Counted from the first letter of the stretch, positions 24,710-31,957 are shown. The stretch is 34,623 nucleotides of DNA from an uncultured Verrucomicrobiota bacterium (GCA_903825435.1 CAIKAP010000073.1:1-34623), one strand, 5' to 3'. Notes: a model not told the origin generated them from the sequence alone. Program-made: numbers and translations.

Positions 24710-26041
24710 TTAACTTCGCCGAGATGCTAGATACAAAACGACAAGACAGATTCCACATAGGAGAATCCAATGCTCTTTCCACCACGGGACGCGTTCTCCG
24801 GGTTGTGGAGTGGCTGCAGGATTAACGATCCTAGTTCGATGCGATGTTTCAGCATCAGCGGTCTGTTGTGCGGATGCCGCCTCTTGCGTCGTTACACTTA
24901 CTACAAGTACAGTGGTTTCTGCGGCCTGTGGCAGATCAGGACTCGGCAGACCAGACCGCGCTTTCGTAACGTCAGTTGCTAGTTGTGCCTGTAAATTCTG
25001 AATGCTTGCTAAGACGCGCGCGGTAGGGTTTGTACCAGATTGCGCTACTGAAGCCTCTGTATTCAGGCGGGTGATTTCTTTTTCTGCCGTAGCAACTCTG
25101 CCCTGTAATTGGGTTAGTCCGGCCCTGGCGGCTAGCGACCTGGCATCTGGAAGAACTGCTCCAAAATCTCGCCCTGGCGCAATCCAATGCTTTTGCGTAC
25201 AACCACAAGCTGAACAACGGGAGCCACTCACGGAAATCCATTGAGCTGACGCAATCAGTGCGAGTTCGTTTTGAATGCTGTCAATCTGTGTATTGCATGT
25301 TTGAATTTGGCTTTGTAGTTGTTGAATCCTTTGCGCTCGGGCTTGAATGTCTGCCTTCGAATTGTCTGGCGCGGTTGACGCTGCAGTTGTCCACTCCGAA
25401 AACGCATGTGAGCACTTTGTCTGGACCATACCGATGGTATTCTCAGTCAATGGTCTTTGCTGGAGAGCCTTTCGGTATAGATTGATTGCTGATTCGTACC
25501 TCTTTGAGTAAAGCTGGCGGTCTCCCTCGCTGACCAACTGTGTAACTTGAATGGTTGCGACCATCTTCTTAGCTTCATCACCCCGGCACCATTGGTTGTT
25601 TTGCTTGATGCTGCCTGCTGCGACCTCGTTTCGTTCCGCAGTCCATGACTTGAGCGTGTTCTGCATGTCTGGACAATATAACGACTGTGGGTATGCGGTC
25701 AGGAACTTCACAAAAACGTTGGAAATCACATTGTCGTAATAAACGATGGGATAACTGTAGGTCGTCAGTTGATACCGCCGAGAGTTCTGGAACGCCTCCT
25801 GCATCGCCGTTTCGGGGTCTGTTGCACCACGTCGAATCTCTTTGATGTCCGACCGCAAGACATCCCTTAGCGAAAAGATGGTTCCCGACTCATTGGGAAC
25901 TCGTATCTGAACGACTGGCCCAGCATCCAAAACGATCTCACCGGTTATAGTCTCGCCAGAATTCAGCTTGATCAAGTCAGCAAAACCTTGGACCACGAGT
26001 CCCAGCACTGCGACAACCGCAAAAACCACAGTCTTGTTCAT
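24710..26041 (-). CDS. Secreted, tail-anchored protein with coiled coil (hypothetical)
   Basis: About 443 aa starting at ATG 26041, which has a strong ribosome site (AGGGGAGGGAAT just before it); the frame is open a further 51 bases upstream. Layout: signal peptide (VVFAVVAVLGLVVQGFA), a short beta domain LIKLNSGETITGEIVLDAG (a segment I associate with PVC secreted proteins), a repeat-like helical region with a TPR-like stretch (YSKRYESAINLYRKALQQRP), a coiled coil (about 235-265), a four-Cys patch (GSRCSACGCTQKHW), a second coiled coil, a Pro/Gln/Thr-rich linker and a C-terminal TM helix (WILLCGICLVVLYLASRRS). It is divergent from an xre regulator, with paired operators between them. The function is unknown. 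Confidence 0.65.
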   Translation of the reverse strand: MNKTVVFAVVAVLGLVVQGFADLIKLNSGETITGEIVLDAGPVVQIRVPNESGTIFSLRDVLRSDIKEIRRGATDPETAMQEAFQNSRRYQLTTYSYPIVYYDNVISNVFVKFLTAYPQSLYCPDMQNTLKSWTAERNEVAAGSIKQNNQWCRGDEAKKMVATIQVTQLVSEGDRQLYSKRYESAINLYRKALQQRPLTENTIGMVQTKCSHAFSEWTTAASTAPDNSKADIQARAQRIQQLQSQIQTCNTQIDSIQNELALIASAQWISVSGSRCSACGCTQKHWIAPGRDFGAVLPDARSLAARAGLTQLQGRVATAEKEITRLNTEASVAQSGTNPTARVLASIQNLQAQLATDVTKARSGLPSPDLPQAAETTVLVVSVTTQEAASAQQTADAETSHRTRIVNPAATPQPGERVPWWKEHWILLCGICLVVLYLASRRS

Positions 26042-26068
26042 ATTCCCTCCCCTAGAGACCTGATTAGG

Positions 26069-26131
26069 TGCTCCAATTTCGGAGCAATTCAAGCCGTCCC
26101 TTTCTCTAAAGTCAAGCTCCGAGAATGGAGC
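26069..26131. promoter_or_regulatory. Twin palindromic operators in the divergent xre promoter
   Basis: Two copies of GCTCC-N6-GGAGC lie in the 90-bp gap between the divergent genes. Copy 1 is 26070-26085 (arms extend to TGCTCC/GGAGCA, 26069-26086). Copy 2 is 26116-26131 and ends at the base before the xre ATG. Read in the same orientation the 16-mers are GCTCCGAAATTGGAGC and GCTCCGAGAATGGAGC, 14 of 16 identical. Centres are 46 bp apart. The second site overlaps the ribosome-binding region of the xre gene, so binding would block translation initiation sequences and possibly transcription: classic autoregulation. Confidence 0.75.
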
Positions 26132-26362
26132 ATGGCGAAACCACAGAACATTGTCGGGCCGCAGATTCGCAAGCTTCGCTACCAGCAGGAATTCACACAG
26201 GAGATGCTGGCGGCGCGGTGCGCGCGTTTCGGCTGGGATCTCAGCCGAGCCACACTTTCCAAAGTCGAAGCTCAGATTCGCTGTGTAACAGATTCAGAGT
26301 TGCTCGTTATCGCCCGCGCGTTAGGCGTTCTGCTGGAAAAACTCTATCCACCGAAGAACTAA
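26132..26362 (+). CDS. XRE-family helix-turn-helix regulator
   Basis: 76-aa DNA-binding protein. The HTH lies at about 8-65: VGPQIRKLRYQQEFTQEML, then the recognition helix region LSRATLSKVEAQIR, then the TDSELLVIARALGVLLEKLY ending typical of Cro/C1-type regulators. The frame is open upstream to 25988, but the ATG at 26132, directly after an operator half-site whose GGAG may double as the ribosome site, begins the homologous part. It probably represses itself and the divergent secreted-protein gene through the paired palindromes. It converges on eboF with a gap of 4 bp. There is no toxin or phage gene beside it. Confidence 0.85.
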   Translation: MAKPQNIVGPQIRKLRYQQEFTQEMLAARCARFGWDLSRATLSKVEAQIRCVTDSELLVIARALGVLLEKLYPPKN

Positions 26363-26366
26363 TCGT

Positions 26367-27620
26367 TCACTTCGTTAGCAGCCGTAACAAAAGCGGAATA
26401 AGGTCTGTCGCCTTTGTCGATCCGGTGGGCAACGCGTAGGTAGATTTCTCGTCCGCCGCCAACACCGCCCAGCCTTCGCCGTCGTCGCCAACCCGGCCGT
26501 GGGAGCCTTTCACCAGCCCAGGGCGCGTCGCCGTCGCGGGGTGGAGCGAGCGGAGCGTGCGAGGCCAGTCTAACCACAACTCGCACGGGTCGTAACCGGG
26601 TTTGCAGTGGATGTCCACCGAGTGCGCGAAGTCCGGGGCCTTGTTCCAATCGTTCCACCAGTAGTACGCGAACCATTTGTCGCGCGGCGCGACGACCACC
26701 AGCTCGCCCGCACGCGGGTGGGCAATGGTGGTGAATTCCACGTCACCAAGCGCGGCGCGGGCAGCCTCGAAGGTGCCAGGTTTGCAGTAGATGTGCGCGA
26801 CTTGGTGGTCCACGACGGCAAAGGCGTCGCTCAACTCGAAGTCGAGATATTCGCGCCCGGCGATTTCGCGGACGCGGAGCAAGCCGGCTTGTCGGAGTGC
26901 GCGATTCGGGTAGAGCGCACCGGTGACGGGCGAGAGCGAGTATTCGGAGCAGACGATCACCGACGCTTCTTTGCCAAACTCGGCGAGGAGTTCGGCGACG
27001 ACGGCATCAATCTCGCGCAACGCCCGCGGCTGGTCCGGGCCGAGTTTCTGCGAGGAGTAGTCGAGGTGCGGCAGATAAACGAGCATCAGGTTCGGTTTGT
27101 GCCGGCGCCACGTCGCTTGCGCGGCGCGGCCAATCCACCGGCTTGATCCGATACCGGCAAGCGGGCCCCAGTAGGACTGCAATTTGAAATCTGAGATTTC
27201 AGATTTCAAATCCTCGTAGTAGCCGGGCGGTTTGGAGTAGCACCACTGGATGAGTTTGTGGTGGGTGTGAATCGGGCGCGGCGTGATGACGACCCCGGCG
27301 TTGATGTACATCGACTGTTGCCAGAAAAGGACGGCGGTCTTCTGGTTCGGCAACAGGTCCCAAATGCGCGGGCTCTGGACGAGCGAACCGGGTTGTTCCC
27401 AGAATTTCACTTCGCGGGTGTCGCGGTCGAACCAGCCGTTGCCGACGATGCCGTGTTGTTCCGGTTTTGTTCCGGTGAGCAGCGTCGCCTGCACGGAACA
27501 GGTCACGGCGGGAAAACTCGGGCGCATCGGTCGCCACGTGAACGCTGACAAGCTCGGCATCTGGCGCTGGTGGTGCGGCGCGAGTCCGACGACGTTGAGG
27601 ATGACGACGTGTTTGCTCAT
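26367..27620 (-). CDS. eboF: EboF-like alkaline phosphatase-fold phosphodiesterase/nucleotide pyrophosphatase
   Basis: 417 aa of the type I phosphodiesterase/nucleotide pyrophosphatase group. The N-terminus HVVILNVVGLAP and the nucleophile block PSFPAVTCSVQATLLTG (34-50, Thr40 the probable nucleophile) followed by EQHGIVGNGWF match the phosphodiesterase of ebo clusters as I know it from cyanobacteria. Metal ligands recur at HLDYSSQ and SEYSLS (a usual D-H-H set is partly replaced), and the C-terminus has GSHGR. A near-perfect DNA palindrome at 27182-27211 adds the residues DLKSEISDFKLQ in frame. It overlaps the eboC stop by four bases. In ebo systems the cluster aids movement of a metabolite to the periplasm; the substrate here is unknown. 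Confidence 0.8.
   Translation of the reverse strand: MSKHVVILNVVGLAPHHQRQMPSLSAFTWRPMRPSFPAVTCSVQATLLTGTKPEQHGIVGNGWFDRDTREVKFWEQPGSLVQSPRIWDLLPNQKTAVLFWQQSMYINAGVVITPRPIHTHHKLIQWCYSKPPGYYEDLKSEISDFKLQSYWGPLAGIGSSRWIGRAAQATWRRHKPNLMLVYLPHLDYSSQKLGPDQPRALREIDAVVAELLAEFGKEASVIVCSEYSLSPVTGALYPNRALRQAGLLRVREIAGREYLDFELSDAFAVVDHQVAHIYCKPGTFEAARAALGDVEFTTIAHPRAGELVVVAPRDKWFAYYWWNDWNKAPDFAHSVDIHCKPGYDPCELWLDWPRTLRSLHPATATRPGLVKGSHGRVGDDGEGWAVLAADEKSTYALPTGSTKATDLIPLLLRLLTK
27182..27211. repeat. Palindromic GATTTGAAATCTGA-type insert inside eboF
   Basis: Perfect 13-bp arms (27182-27194 and 27199-27211) around a 4-base loop, strongly A/T-rich in a G/C-rich gene. The repeated GAAATCTGA/TCAGATTTC units are typical of small interspersed palindromes. 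It is in frame and translated as part of DLKSEISDFKLQ. Confidence 0.8.
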
Positions 27621-28264
27621 GTCATGGCGAGGATTCTACCCAACAACGCCGCCGGTACCAAGAGCGACAACACGATGGCGGCGGCCTGCCAGTTGCCGGT
27701 CGCGGCGACAAGCGCTGCGTCGAGGACGATGATGCCGAGCAGCAGCCATTTCACCACCGGGCGAAGTTTTGGCTGGGCTTCTTCGTGTCGGGCGATGAAC
27801 GAGAGGACGATGACGTAAGCGCCGAGCACCATCGGCGGCCACTGGACAATGACGTTCATGCCGAGAGTCATGTTGAACGCGCGGCAGAGGCCGAGGACCC
27901 ACGGCCATTTGCGGACACCGTTGTAGAGCAGGATCAACCCGGCCAGCGCGAGCGCCTTGAGGTTCGGGGCGAGCGCGAGTCCGCCGAGCATCAACACTGC
28001 CGCGAGCGTCCACGCGAACGAGCGCGAGAGTTCGCCGCGCGGCAGCGGGCGCTCGGGCCGGTCGCGGCAGTCGGCGGCGTAATCGAAGCAGTCGTTGAAA
28101 ACGATGCCGGAGGCGTAGAGGCAGGCGGACGCGCCGAGCGCCGGCCAGAGCGGCCCGGCCTGTCCGGCGATGAACCACCCCGCCAGCGGGTCGGCGACGG
28201 CGGTGAACAGGTTCGGCAGGCGCAACAGTTGCGCGGTGGCGCGAAATTTCGGCATCGGCGACAT
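27617..28264 (-). CDS. eboC: EboC-like UbiA-family prenyltransferase
   Basis: 215 aa, polytopic, UbiA superfamily. The N-terminal LLRLPNLFTAVADPLAGWF and the first aspartate-rich motif FNDCFDYAADCRDRPERPLP (prenyl diphosphate/Mg binding) are intact; the second motif region is weaker (YNGVRKWPWVLGLCRAFNMTLG). This sequence style and the overlap with a phosphodiesterase gene match EboC of the ebo cluster. The protein is shorter than the roughly 290 residues common for UbiA members, so the last helices may be missing. The substrate acceptor is unknown. It is divergent, with 38 bp of spacing, from the zinc-ribbon gene. EboA, B, D and E are not in the window. Confidence 0.8.
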   Translation of the reverse strand: MSPMPKFRATAQLLRLPNLFTAVADPLAGWFIAGQAGPLWPALGASACLYASGIVFNDCFDYAADCRDRPERPLPRGELSRSFAWTLAAVLMLGGLALAPNLKALALAGLILLYNGVRKWPWVLGLCRAFNMTLGMNVIVQWPPMVLGAYVIVLSFIARHEEAQPKLRPVVKWLLLGIIVLDAALVAATGNWQAAAIVLSLLVPAALLGRILAMT

Positions 28265-28302
28265 TAGAACAAATTGGCCTTGTGCAAGAAAGGTTTTTCC
28301 AT

Positions 28303-28455
28303 ATGGTGTGCCCCGTCATGGAAGATGTCACCTGTCCGAATTGCAACGTGGACGTGGATCCGCAGGAGTTGAAGCGGAACCAGTTGCGTTGTCCCACCTG
28401 CGGCTACGATCTCAGCGACATACCGGACGAAGACGACGAGAGGGAAGAGGAATAA
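28303..28455 (+). CDS. Small zinc-ribbon protein, 50 aa
   Basis: A tiny reading frame with CPNC (two Cys) and CPTCGYDL (two Cys) spaced 15 residues apart, a classic zinc ribbon, and an acidic tail (DIPDEDDEREEE). The ATG at 28303 has AGAAAGG nine bases upstream; the in-frame ATG at 28318 (45 aa, MEDVTCPNC) lacks such a site but is also natural. Its TAA overlaps the ATG of the hydrolase gene (TAATG), so the two are coupled. A ribbon of this size may bind RNA or DNA or act as a partner of the hydrolase; no family name can be assigned. Confidence 0.75.
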   Translation: MVCPVMEDVTCPNCNVDVDPQELKRNQLRCPTCGYDLSDIPDEDDEREEE

Positions 28456-29096
28456 TGCTTTTGGAAGCATTTAAGGGCGGTCCTGTCGCCACGATTGGAT
28501 ACCTCATCGCCGATCGCCGCGGCGGCACGGCGGCAGTGATCGACGCGCCGCTCGGCACGGCGGCAGCGATGATGGAGAAAGCACAGGGTTGGAAAACAAC
28601 GATCGCGTACCTGCTCACGACGCATCCGCACTGGGACCACCTGCTAGACAACGCGGATTTACTGCGCCGGTCGGGCGCAAAGTACGGCGTGCATCACGAG
28701 AGCCTTCAATTGCTGGCGATGCCGCAGACGCGGATGTTCGGGCTGGACCTGGAGATGCCGGACTGCAAGCCGGACTTCTTTCTGGAGGAAGGAAAGCCGC
28801 TTCCGGTTGGGAATTTGACTTTCGAGGTTCTGTATTGTCCCGGCCATTGCCCCGGCAGCGTGGCGTTATTCGAACCCCAGGAGAAGATCGTGTTCACTGG
28901 CGACGTGCTCTTTGCCGGATCGATTGGACGGACCGATCTGCCCGGCGGAAGCATGGAGACATTGCTGCATTCGATCCGTGGGAAGTTGTTGCCGCTCGGC
29001 GGCGATGTGCGGGTGTTGGCAGGCCACGGCCCCGAGACGACCATCGGCACGGAGCGCCGGGAGAACCCGTTTCTGACCGGGCGACATCGACTTTAG
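28455..29096 (+). CDS. Metallo-beta-lactamase-fold hydrolase (glyoxalase II-like)
   Basis: 213 aa. The metal-binding set is complete: THPHWDH (His57, His59, Asp61, His62), His131 in CPGHCPGS, Asp150 in FTGDVLF and His191 in AGHGPETT, with the GSIGRTDLPGG loop found in YcbL/glyoxalase II-like hydrolases. Such enzymes hydrolyse thioesters such as S-lactoylglutathione or related small substrates; those with this compact length lack the extra C-terminal glutathione-binding domain of classical glyoxalase II. The start is fixed by the TAATG overlap with the zinc-ribbon gene; the open frame upstream belongs to other genes. Confidence 0.9.
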   Translation: MLLEAFKGGPVATIGYLIADRRGGTAAVIDAPLGTAAAMMEKAQGWKTTIAYLLTTHPHWDHLLDNADLLRRSGAKYGVHHESLQLLAMPQTRMFGLDLEMPDCKPDFFLEEGKPLPVGNLTFEVLYCPGHCPGSVALFEPQEKIVFTGDVLFAGSIGRTDLPGGSMETLLHSIRGKLLPLGGDVRVLAGHGPETTIGTERRENPFLTGRHRL

Positions 29097-29112
29097 CCTT
29101 CAAAATCAGGGG

Positions 29113-29177
29113 TTGCAAAGCTTTTGGGCTTTTGATAGGAATCCCGCCAAGCCAAACAATCAACCCAAACAAGGAGG
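29113..29177 (+). promoter_or_regulatory. Promoter-like elements and ribosome site of the HU gene
   Basis: TTGCAA (29113-29118), 17 bp, then TAGGAA (29136-29141) resemble a sigma-70 pair of moderate quality. AAGGAGG at 29171-29177 is a perfect Shine-Dalgarno sequence nine bases before the ATG, fitting a highly expressed gene. Confidence 0.4.
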
Positions 29178-29186
29178 ATAGATCAC

Positions 29187-29471
29187 ATGGCTAAATTGAC
29201 AAAGTCCGCGACACTGAAGACGCTCGCCGATAAGACGGGCATCACCAAGAAACAAGCCGGCGTGTTCCTGGATGCGCTGGTCGCCCTCGCCTACAAGGAA
29301 GCGAAGAACAGCTTCACGATTCCTGGCATCGGCAAGCTCGTGTTGGTGAATCGCAAAGCCCGCGTCGGCCGTAACCCGGCCACCGGCGCCACCATCCAGA
29401 TCCCGGCCAAGAAGGTCGTGAAATTCCGCGTTGCCAAGGCGGCGAAGGACGCGATCCTCGGCAAGAAGTAA
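29187..29471 (+). CDS. HU/IHF-family nucleoid protein
   Basis: 94 aa, bacterial histone-like DNA-binding protein. The alpha-helical dimerisation part (KSATLKTLADKTGITKKQAGVFLDAL) is followed by IPGIGKLVLVNRKARVGRNP, the beta-arm with the intercalating proline region (RNPATGATIQIP) and AKKVVKFRVAKAAKDAIL. It bends and compacts DNA as a dimer. A perfect Shine-Dalgarno sequence upstream and a strong terminator downstream mark it as a single-gene, well expressed unit. HU versus IHF cannot be told from this one subunit; a Lys/Ala-rich form like this is common in PVC bacteria. Confidence 0.95.
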   Translation: MAKLTKSATLKTLADKTGITKKQAGVFLDALVALAYKEAKNSFTIPGIGKLVLVNRKARVGRNPATGATIQIPAKKVVKFRVAKAAKDAILGKK

Positions 29472-29502
29472 CGATGTCCTCGCGGTAACACCGCGAACAG
29501 AA

Positions 29503-29538
29503 AGAGCGGCCCGTCATTGTGCGGGCCGCTCTTTTTTT
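29503..29538 (+). terminator. Strong rho-independent terminator after the HU gene
   Basis: A perfect 11-bp stem (AGAGCGGCCCG at 29503-29513 with CGGGCCGCTCT at 29522-29532), 8-base loop, followed by six T. A smaller hairpin (CGCGG/CCGCG, about 29481-29495) precedes it. Confidence 0.93.
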
Positions 29539-29548
29539 GTCATCGAAA

Positions 29549-29616
29549 TGTAGCCGCGGCGCTCTGTCGCCGCGCCCCGGCACTTGTCCGCCAAGGCGGA
29601 GAGCGGGGCGGCTACA
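29549..29616. repeat. REP-like element with a three-hairpin (cloverleaf-like) fold
   Basis: Outer arms TGTAGCCGC (29549-29557) and GCGGCTACA (29608-29616) are perfect complements. Inside lie CGCGGCG-CTCTGT-CGCCGCG and TCCGCC-AA-GGCGGA, the latter flanked by CCCCG/CGGGG. The element sits between the HU terminator and the exbD stop codon, ending 1 bp before it. It looks like an interspersed palindromic repeat of the REP/MITE kind; I see a single copy in this window. Confidence 0.7.
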
Positions 29617-29617
29617 G

Positions 29618-30049
29618 TCAGTGCGCCGGTGTGGACGAAACGGTCTTCTTGGTAAACGCCGTGATGTCGCGGATACCGGCGAGGCGGGCGGCGTCCACGA
29701 TGCCGACGACGGTGCCGTAGCTGGCGCCCTTGTCGGCGGACAGTTCCAACAGCGTGTTCACGTTCTTGGTGTGCGCCGCCTTCAACGCTTTCTCGAGCGT
29801 CGCCAGCGTGACGGGATTCTGGTCGAGGTAAACCTGGTTGTCGGGCGCGACGGTGATGCGCAGGCGCGGGATCTCCGTCTTGCCGATTGCCTCGGCGGAG
29901 CGAGCCTCGGGCAACGTGAGCTTCACCGCCGTCTGTTCCTGTTTCGCCAGGCGGAAGGTGGTGGAGGCGATGAAGAAAATCAGCAGGTTCAGCAGGATGT
30001 CCACAAGGTTGATCATCCGGATCGAAGGCGACCGGTGGCGTTGGGACAT
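29618..30049 (-). CDS. exbD: ExbD/TolR-type biopolymer transport protein
   Basis: About 143 aa from the ATG at 30049; a Met five codons upstream is possible. A single N-terminal TM helix with the essential membrane Asp (INLVDILLNLLIFF) is followed by a periplasmic domain with 'LRITVAPDNQVYLDQNPVTL', the ExbD/TolR fold signature. It forms the proton-driven motor with ExbB. It is the last gene of the tonB-exbB-exbD operon and converges on the HU gene, with the REP-like element between. Confidence 0.92.
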   Translation of the reverse strand: MSQRHRSPSIRMINLVDILLNLLIFFIASTTFRLAKQEQTAVKLTLPEARSAEAIGKTEIPRLRITVAPDNQVYLDQNPVTLATLEKALKAAHTKNVNTLLELSADKGASYGTVVGIVDAARLAGIRDITAFTKKTVSSTPAH

Positions 30050-30070
30050 TTCAATGAGGCGCATGGCGTC

Positions 30071-30676
30071 TTACCGGTAGAGACGGGCGAGGAGCTCGTT
30101 GGTGTAGCGTTCCATTTCCAGCACCAGCAGTTCGATCCGCCGGCGCAGGTACATGTAGGCGACCAGCGCGGGAATGGCGACGGCGAGGCCGGTGACGGTG
30201 GCGATGAGGGCCTCGAAGATACCGCGCGAAATCTGCGCCGGTTCGCCGAGGCCGTGTTGCGCGACGTCCACGAACAGTTTCACCATGCCGCTGCAGGTGC
30301 CGAGCAGGCCGAGCAACGGGCTGATCTCGGCGATGATCGAAAGCGTCGTCAACCCGCGTTCGAGCCGGCCGACGATCTGGCGGGCGATGGACTGGATCGC
30401 CTCGACGTTTTCGTGCTTGGCCATCGTGGAATGCGAGAAGATGGCGCGGAACAGTTCGCCGAGCACGGTGGTGTCGTTGGCGCTGAGCGTCTTGAGTTTC
30501 TCGTGGGCGTCGCCCGTCGCGGGCGTGCTGTCAATCATATCCTCCAGCGCCGGCGCGATGATCCGCGAGCGGCGCAACCCCCAGGTGCGTTCGATGATGA
30601 TCGCGAAGCCGACGACCGAGCAGAGCAGCAGCGGGTACATGGCGACGCCGCCTTGGTGGAACCATTCAGGTATCAT
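30071..30676 (-). CDS. exbB: ExbB/TolQ/MotA-type proton channel protein
   Basis: 201 aa with three TM segments in the ExbB layout: TM1 (about 12-28, YPLLLCSVVGFAIIIERTW), a cytoplasmic loop of about 90 residues, then TM2 (ISPLLGLLGTCSGMVKLF) and TM3 (ISRGIFEALIATVTGLAVAIPALVAY), both with the conserved Gly/Thr/Pro pattern of the proton path. It works as a pentamer around ExbD in the inner membrane. The upstream gene is TonB-like, so the complex should energise outer membrane receptors, although a Tol-type role is not excluded. Confidence 0.93.
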   Translation of the reverse strand: MIPEWFHQGGVAMYPLLLCSVVGFAIIIERTWGLRRSRIIAPALEDMIDSTPATGDAHEKLKTLSANDTTVLGELFRAIFSHSTMAKHENVEAIQSIARQIVGRLERGLTTLSIIAEISPLLGLLGTCSGMVKLFVDVAQHGLGEPAQISRGIFEALIATVTGLAVAIPALVAYMYLRRRIELLVLEMERYTNELLARLYR

Positions 30677-30685
30677 GTCGTTCTC

Positions 30686-31957
30686 CTAGTAGTAGAAAGT
30701 AAAATCCACATCACGCGGTTCATTGCCGAGATACGTCCGCAAATCCTCCGGCCACGGTGCGAACGGGCCGGACTCTACAATAGCTTTCTGACAAAACAAC
30801 GCCAAAATCTCCCCCGCCGACGTCGTCTTCACCTCGGCGTTGGTCACGGTACCGTCGGCGCGCAACTGGAAATGGATCGTCACCTCCCCGGCGCGCTCGT
30901 ACAGGCCGTTCTTCTCGATGAGCGCGTACCAGCGGCTCTGCACCGCGCGCACGATCTGTTTGTCGTACGCGCCGAACGGACTCTCGGCCACGTTGAACGC
31001 CGTCACGCCCATCCGGTCAACGCCGATTGTGTTCAGGCGCGACTTGCGCGTGGCGATCTCGCGAGCCGAACTGCTGCCCGCGCTTCCCGTGCCGCCACCA
31101 CCCGCAGCGATCGCCGGTGAACCGGGCGACGGCGCGGGTTGCTGCAAAGAAAGTTCCGGTTTGACCGGAGGTGTCTCCGGTTGTGGGGGCGGTGGCGGCG
31201 GAACGTGAACCGTCTTCTGGGTCGGCGGCGGCGTGAGCATCGCCAGTTTCGTTTCCGGCTGCGGCTTCATTCCTTCATCCGGAACCGGCGCCGGTTTCTC
31301 CAGCGGACCTTTCCGCTCCGTGCCTTCCTTCAAGCCCTTGTTTTCGCCGGGCGACTTTACCTCCGGCTTCGCCTCCACGCGCTTTTCCTCTTCCCGCGCC
31401 CGCGTCGGCAAATCCAACGGCTTTAACAGCGGCGCCGGCGTGGGCCCAGCAGACGACGGCGGGGCGGGGCGCGCTGCTTGCGGCGGACCGGGCGGCAACG
31501 GCACGCCGGGCGGAGTGAGTATGGGCGCGACGTTTTCCGTGCTCAACATCCGCGTCTCGGTGCCGTCCAGGAATGGCGTGTCGCCGGTTTTGGCGGTGGG
31601 ATTGTTCTTGTTGGCGACAACCGTGGAGCGGTCGGAGTACAAATCGGTCTCTTTCGGTTTCTCGCCGGTGACCTGCGTGTTGTCGGTCTCAATGAAATGT
31701 TTCGGCGGCGCCGGTGCGGCCGGCACCGGAGCCGGTTCCTTGTCTTCAACGAAGGTAATGACCGGCTCGACCGGCGCTTCCGGTTTCGCCTGGGCGACCG
31801 TCACCGGTTTCGGCGCGGGCGTGAGCGCCCTCACGATGGCTCCGACAACCGGCACGCGTGCGAGTGCCGCCCGCTGTTCCCAGCCGCCAAGGAAGGCGAC
31901 ATGCAAGGCCAGCGACACCAGCACCGCTGTTTCAAGTTGGACGTTCTCGCGTGCCAT
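30686..31957 (-). CDS. TonB-like energy transducer with long Pro-rich linker
   Basis: 423 aa. A short cytoplasmic N-terminus and a weak N-terminal TM helix (TAVLVSLALHVAFLGGW) are followed by about 270 residues rich in Pro, Lys, Glu and Ala (for example PPPPPPQPETPPVKPE), then a C-terminal domain (about 325-423) of TonB/TolA type: YDKQIVRAVQSRWYALIEKN, GEVTIHFQLRADGTVTNAEV, CQKAIVESGPFAPWPEDL. TonB and TolA have similar C-terminal patterns; the RWYALIE start is closer to TolA-like members, so I give no gene symbol. It leads the operon with exbB and exbD, spaced by 9 and 21 bp. The linker is long compared with E. coli TonB (239 aa). Confidence 0.82.
   Translation of the reverse strand: MARENVQLETAVLVSLALHVAFLGGWEQRAALARVPVVGAIVRALTPAPKPVTVAQAKPEAPVEPVITFVEDKEPAPVPAAPAPPKHFIETDNTQVTGEKPKETDLYSDRSTVVANKNNPTAKTGDTPFLDGTETRMLSTENVAPILTPPGVPLPPGPPQAARPAPPSSAGPTPAPLLKPLDLPTRAREEEKRVEAKPEVKSPGENKGLKEGTERKGPLEKPAPVPDEGMKPQPETKLAMLTPPPTQKTVHVPPPPPPQPETPPVKPELSLQQPAPSPGSPAIAAGGGGTGSAGSSSAREIATRKSRLNTIGVDRMGVTAFNVAESPFGAYDKQIVRAVQSRWYALIEKNGLYERAGEVTIHFQLRADGTVTNAEVKTTSAGEILALFCQKAIVESGPFAPWPEDLRTYLGNEPRDVDFTFYY

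Noticed and set aside
26132-26362. xre gene as antitoxin of a toxin-antitoxin pair
   Set aside because: The divergent partner is a 443-aa secreted, tail-anchored protein, not a small toxin, and no RelE, HipA or HigB-like gene adjoins it.
29519-31120. 533-codon plus-strand frame opposite exbD, exbB and the TonB-like gene
   Set aside because: It is a mirror of G/C-rich codons in three well-supported minus-strand genes; its composition (Arg, Gly, Asp, Val, His-rich) is typical of antisense frames.
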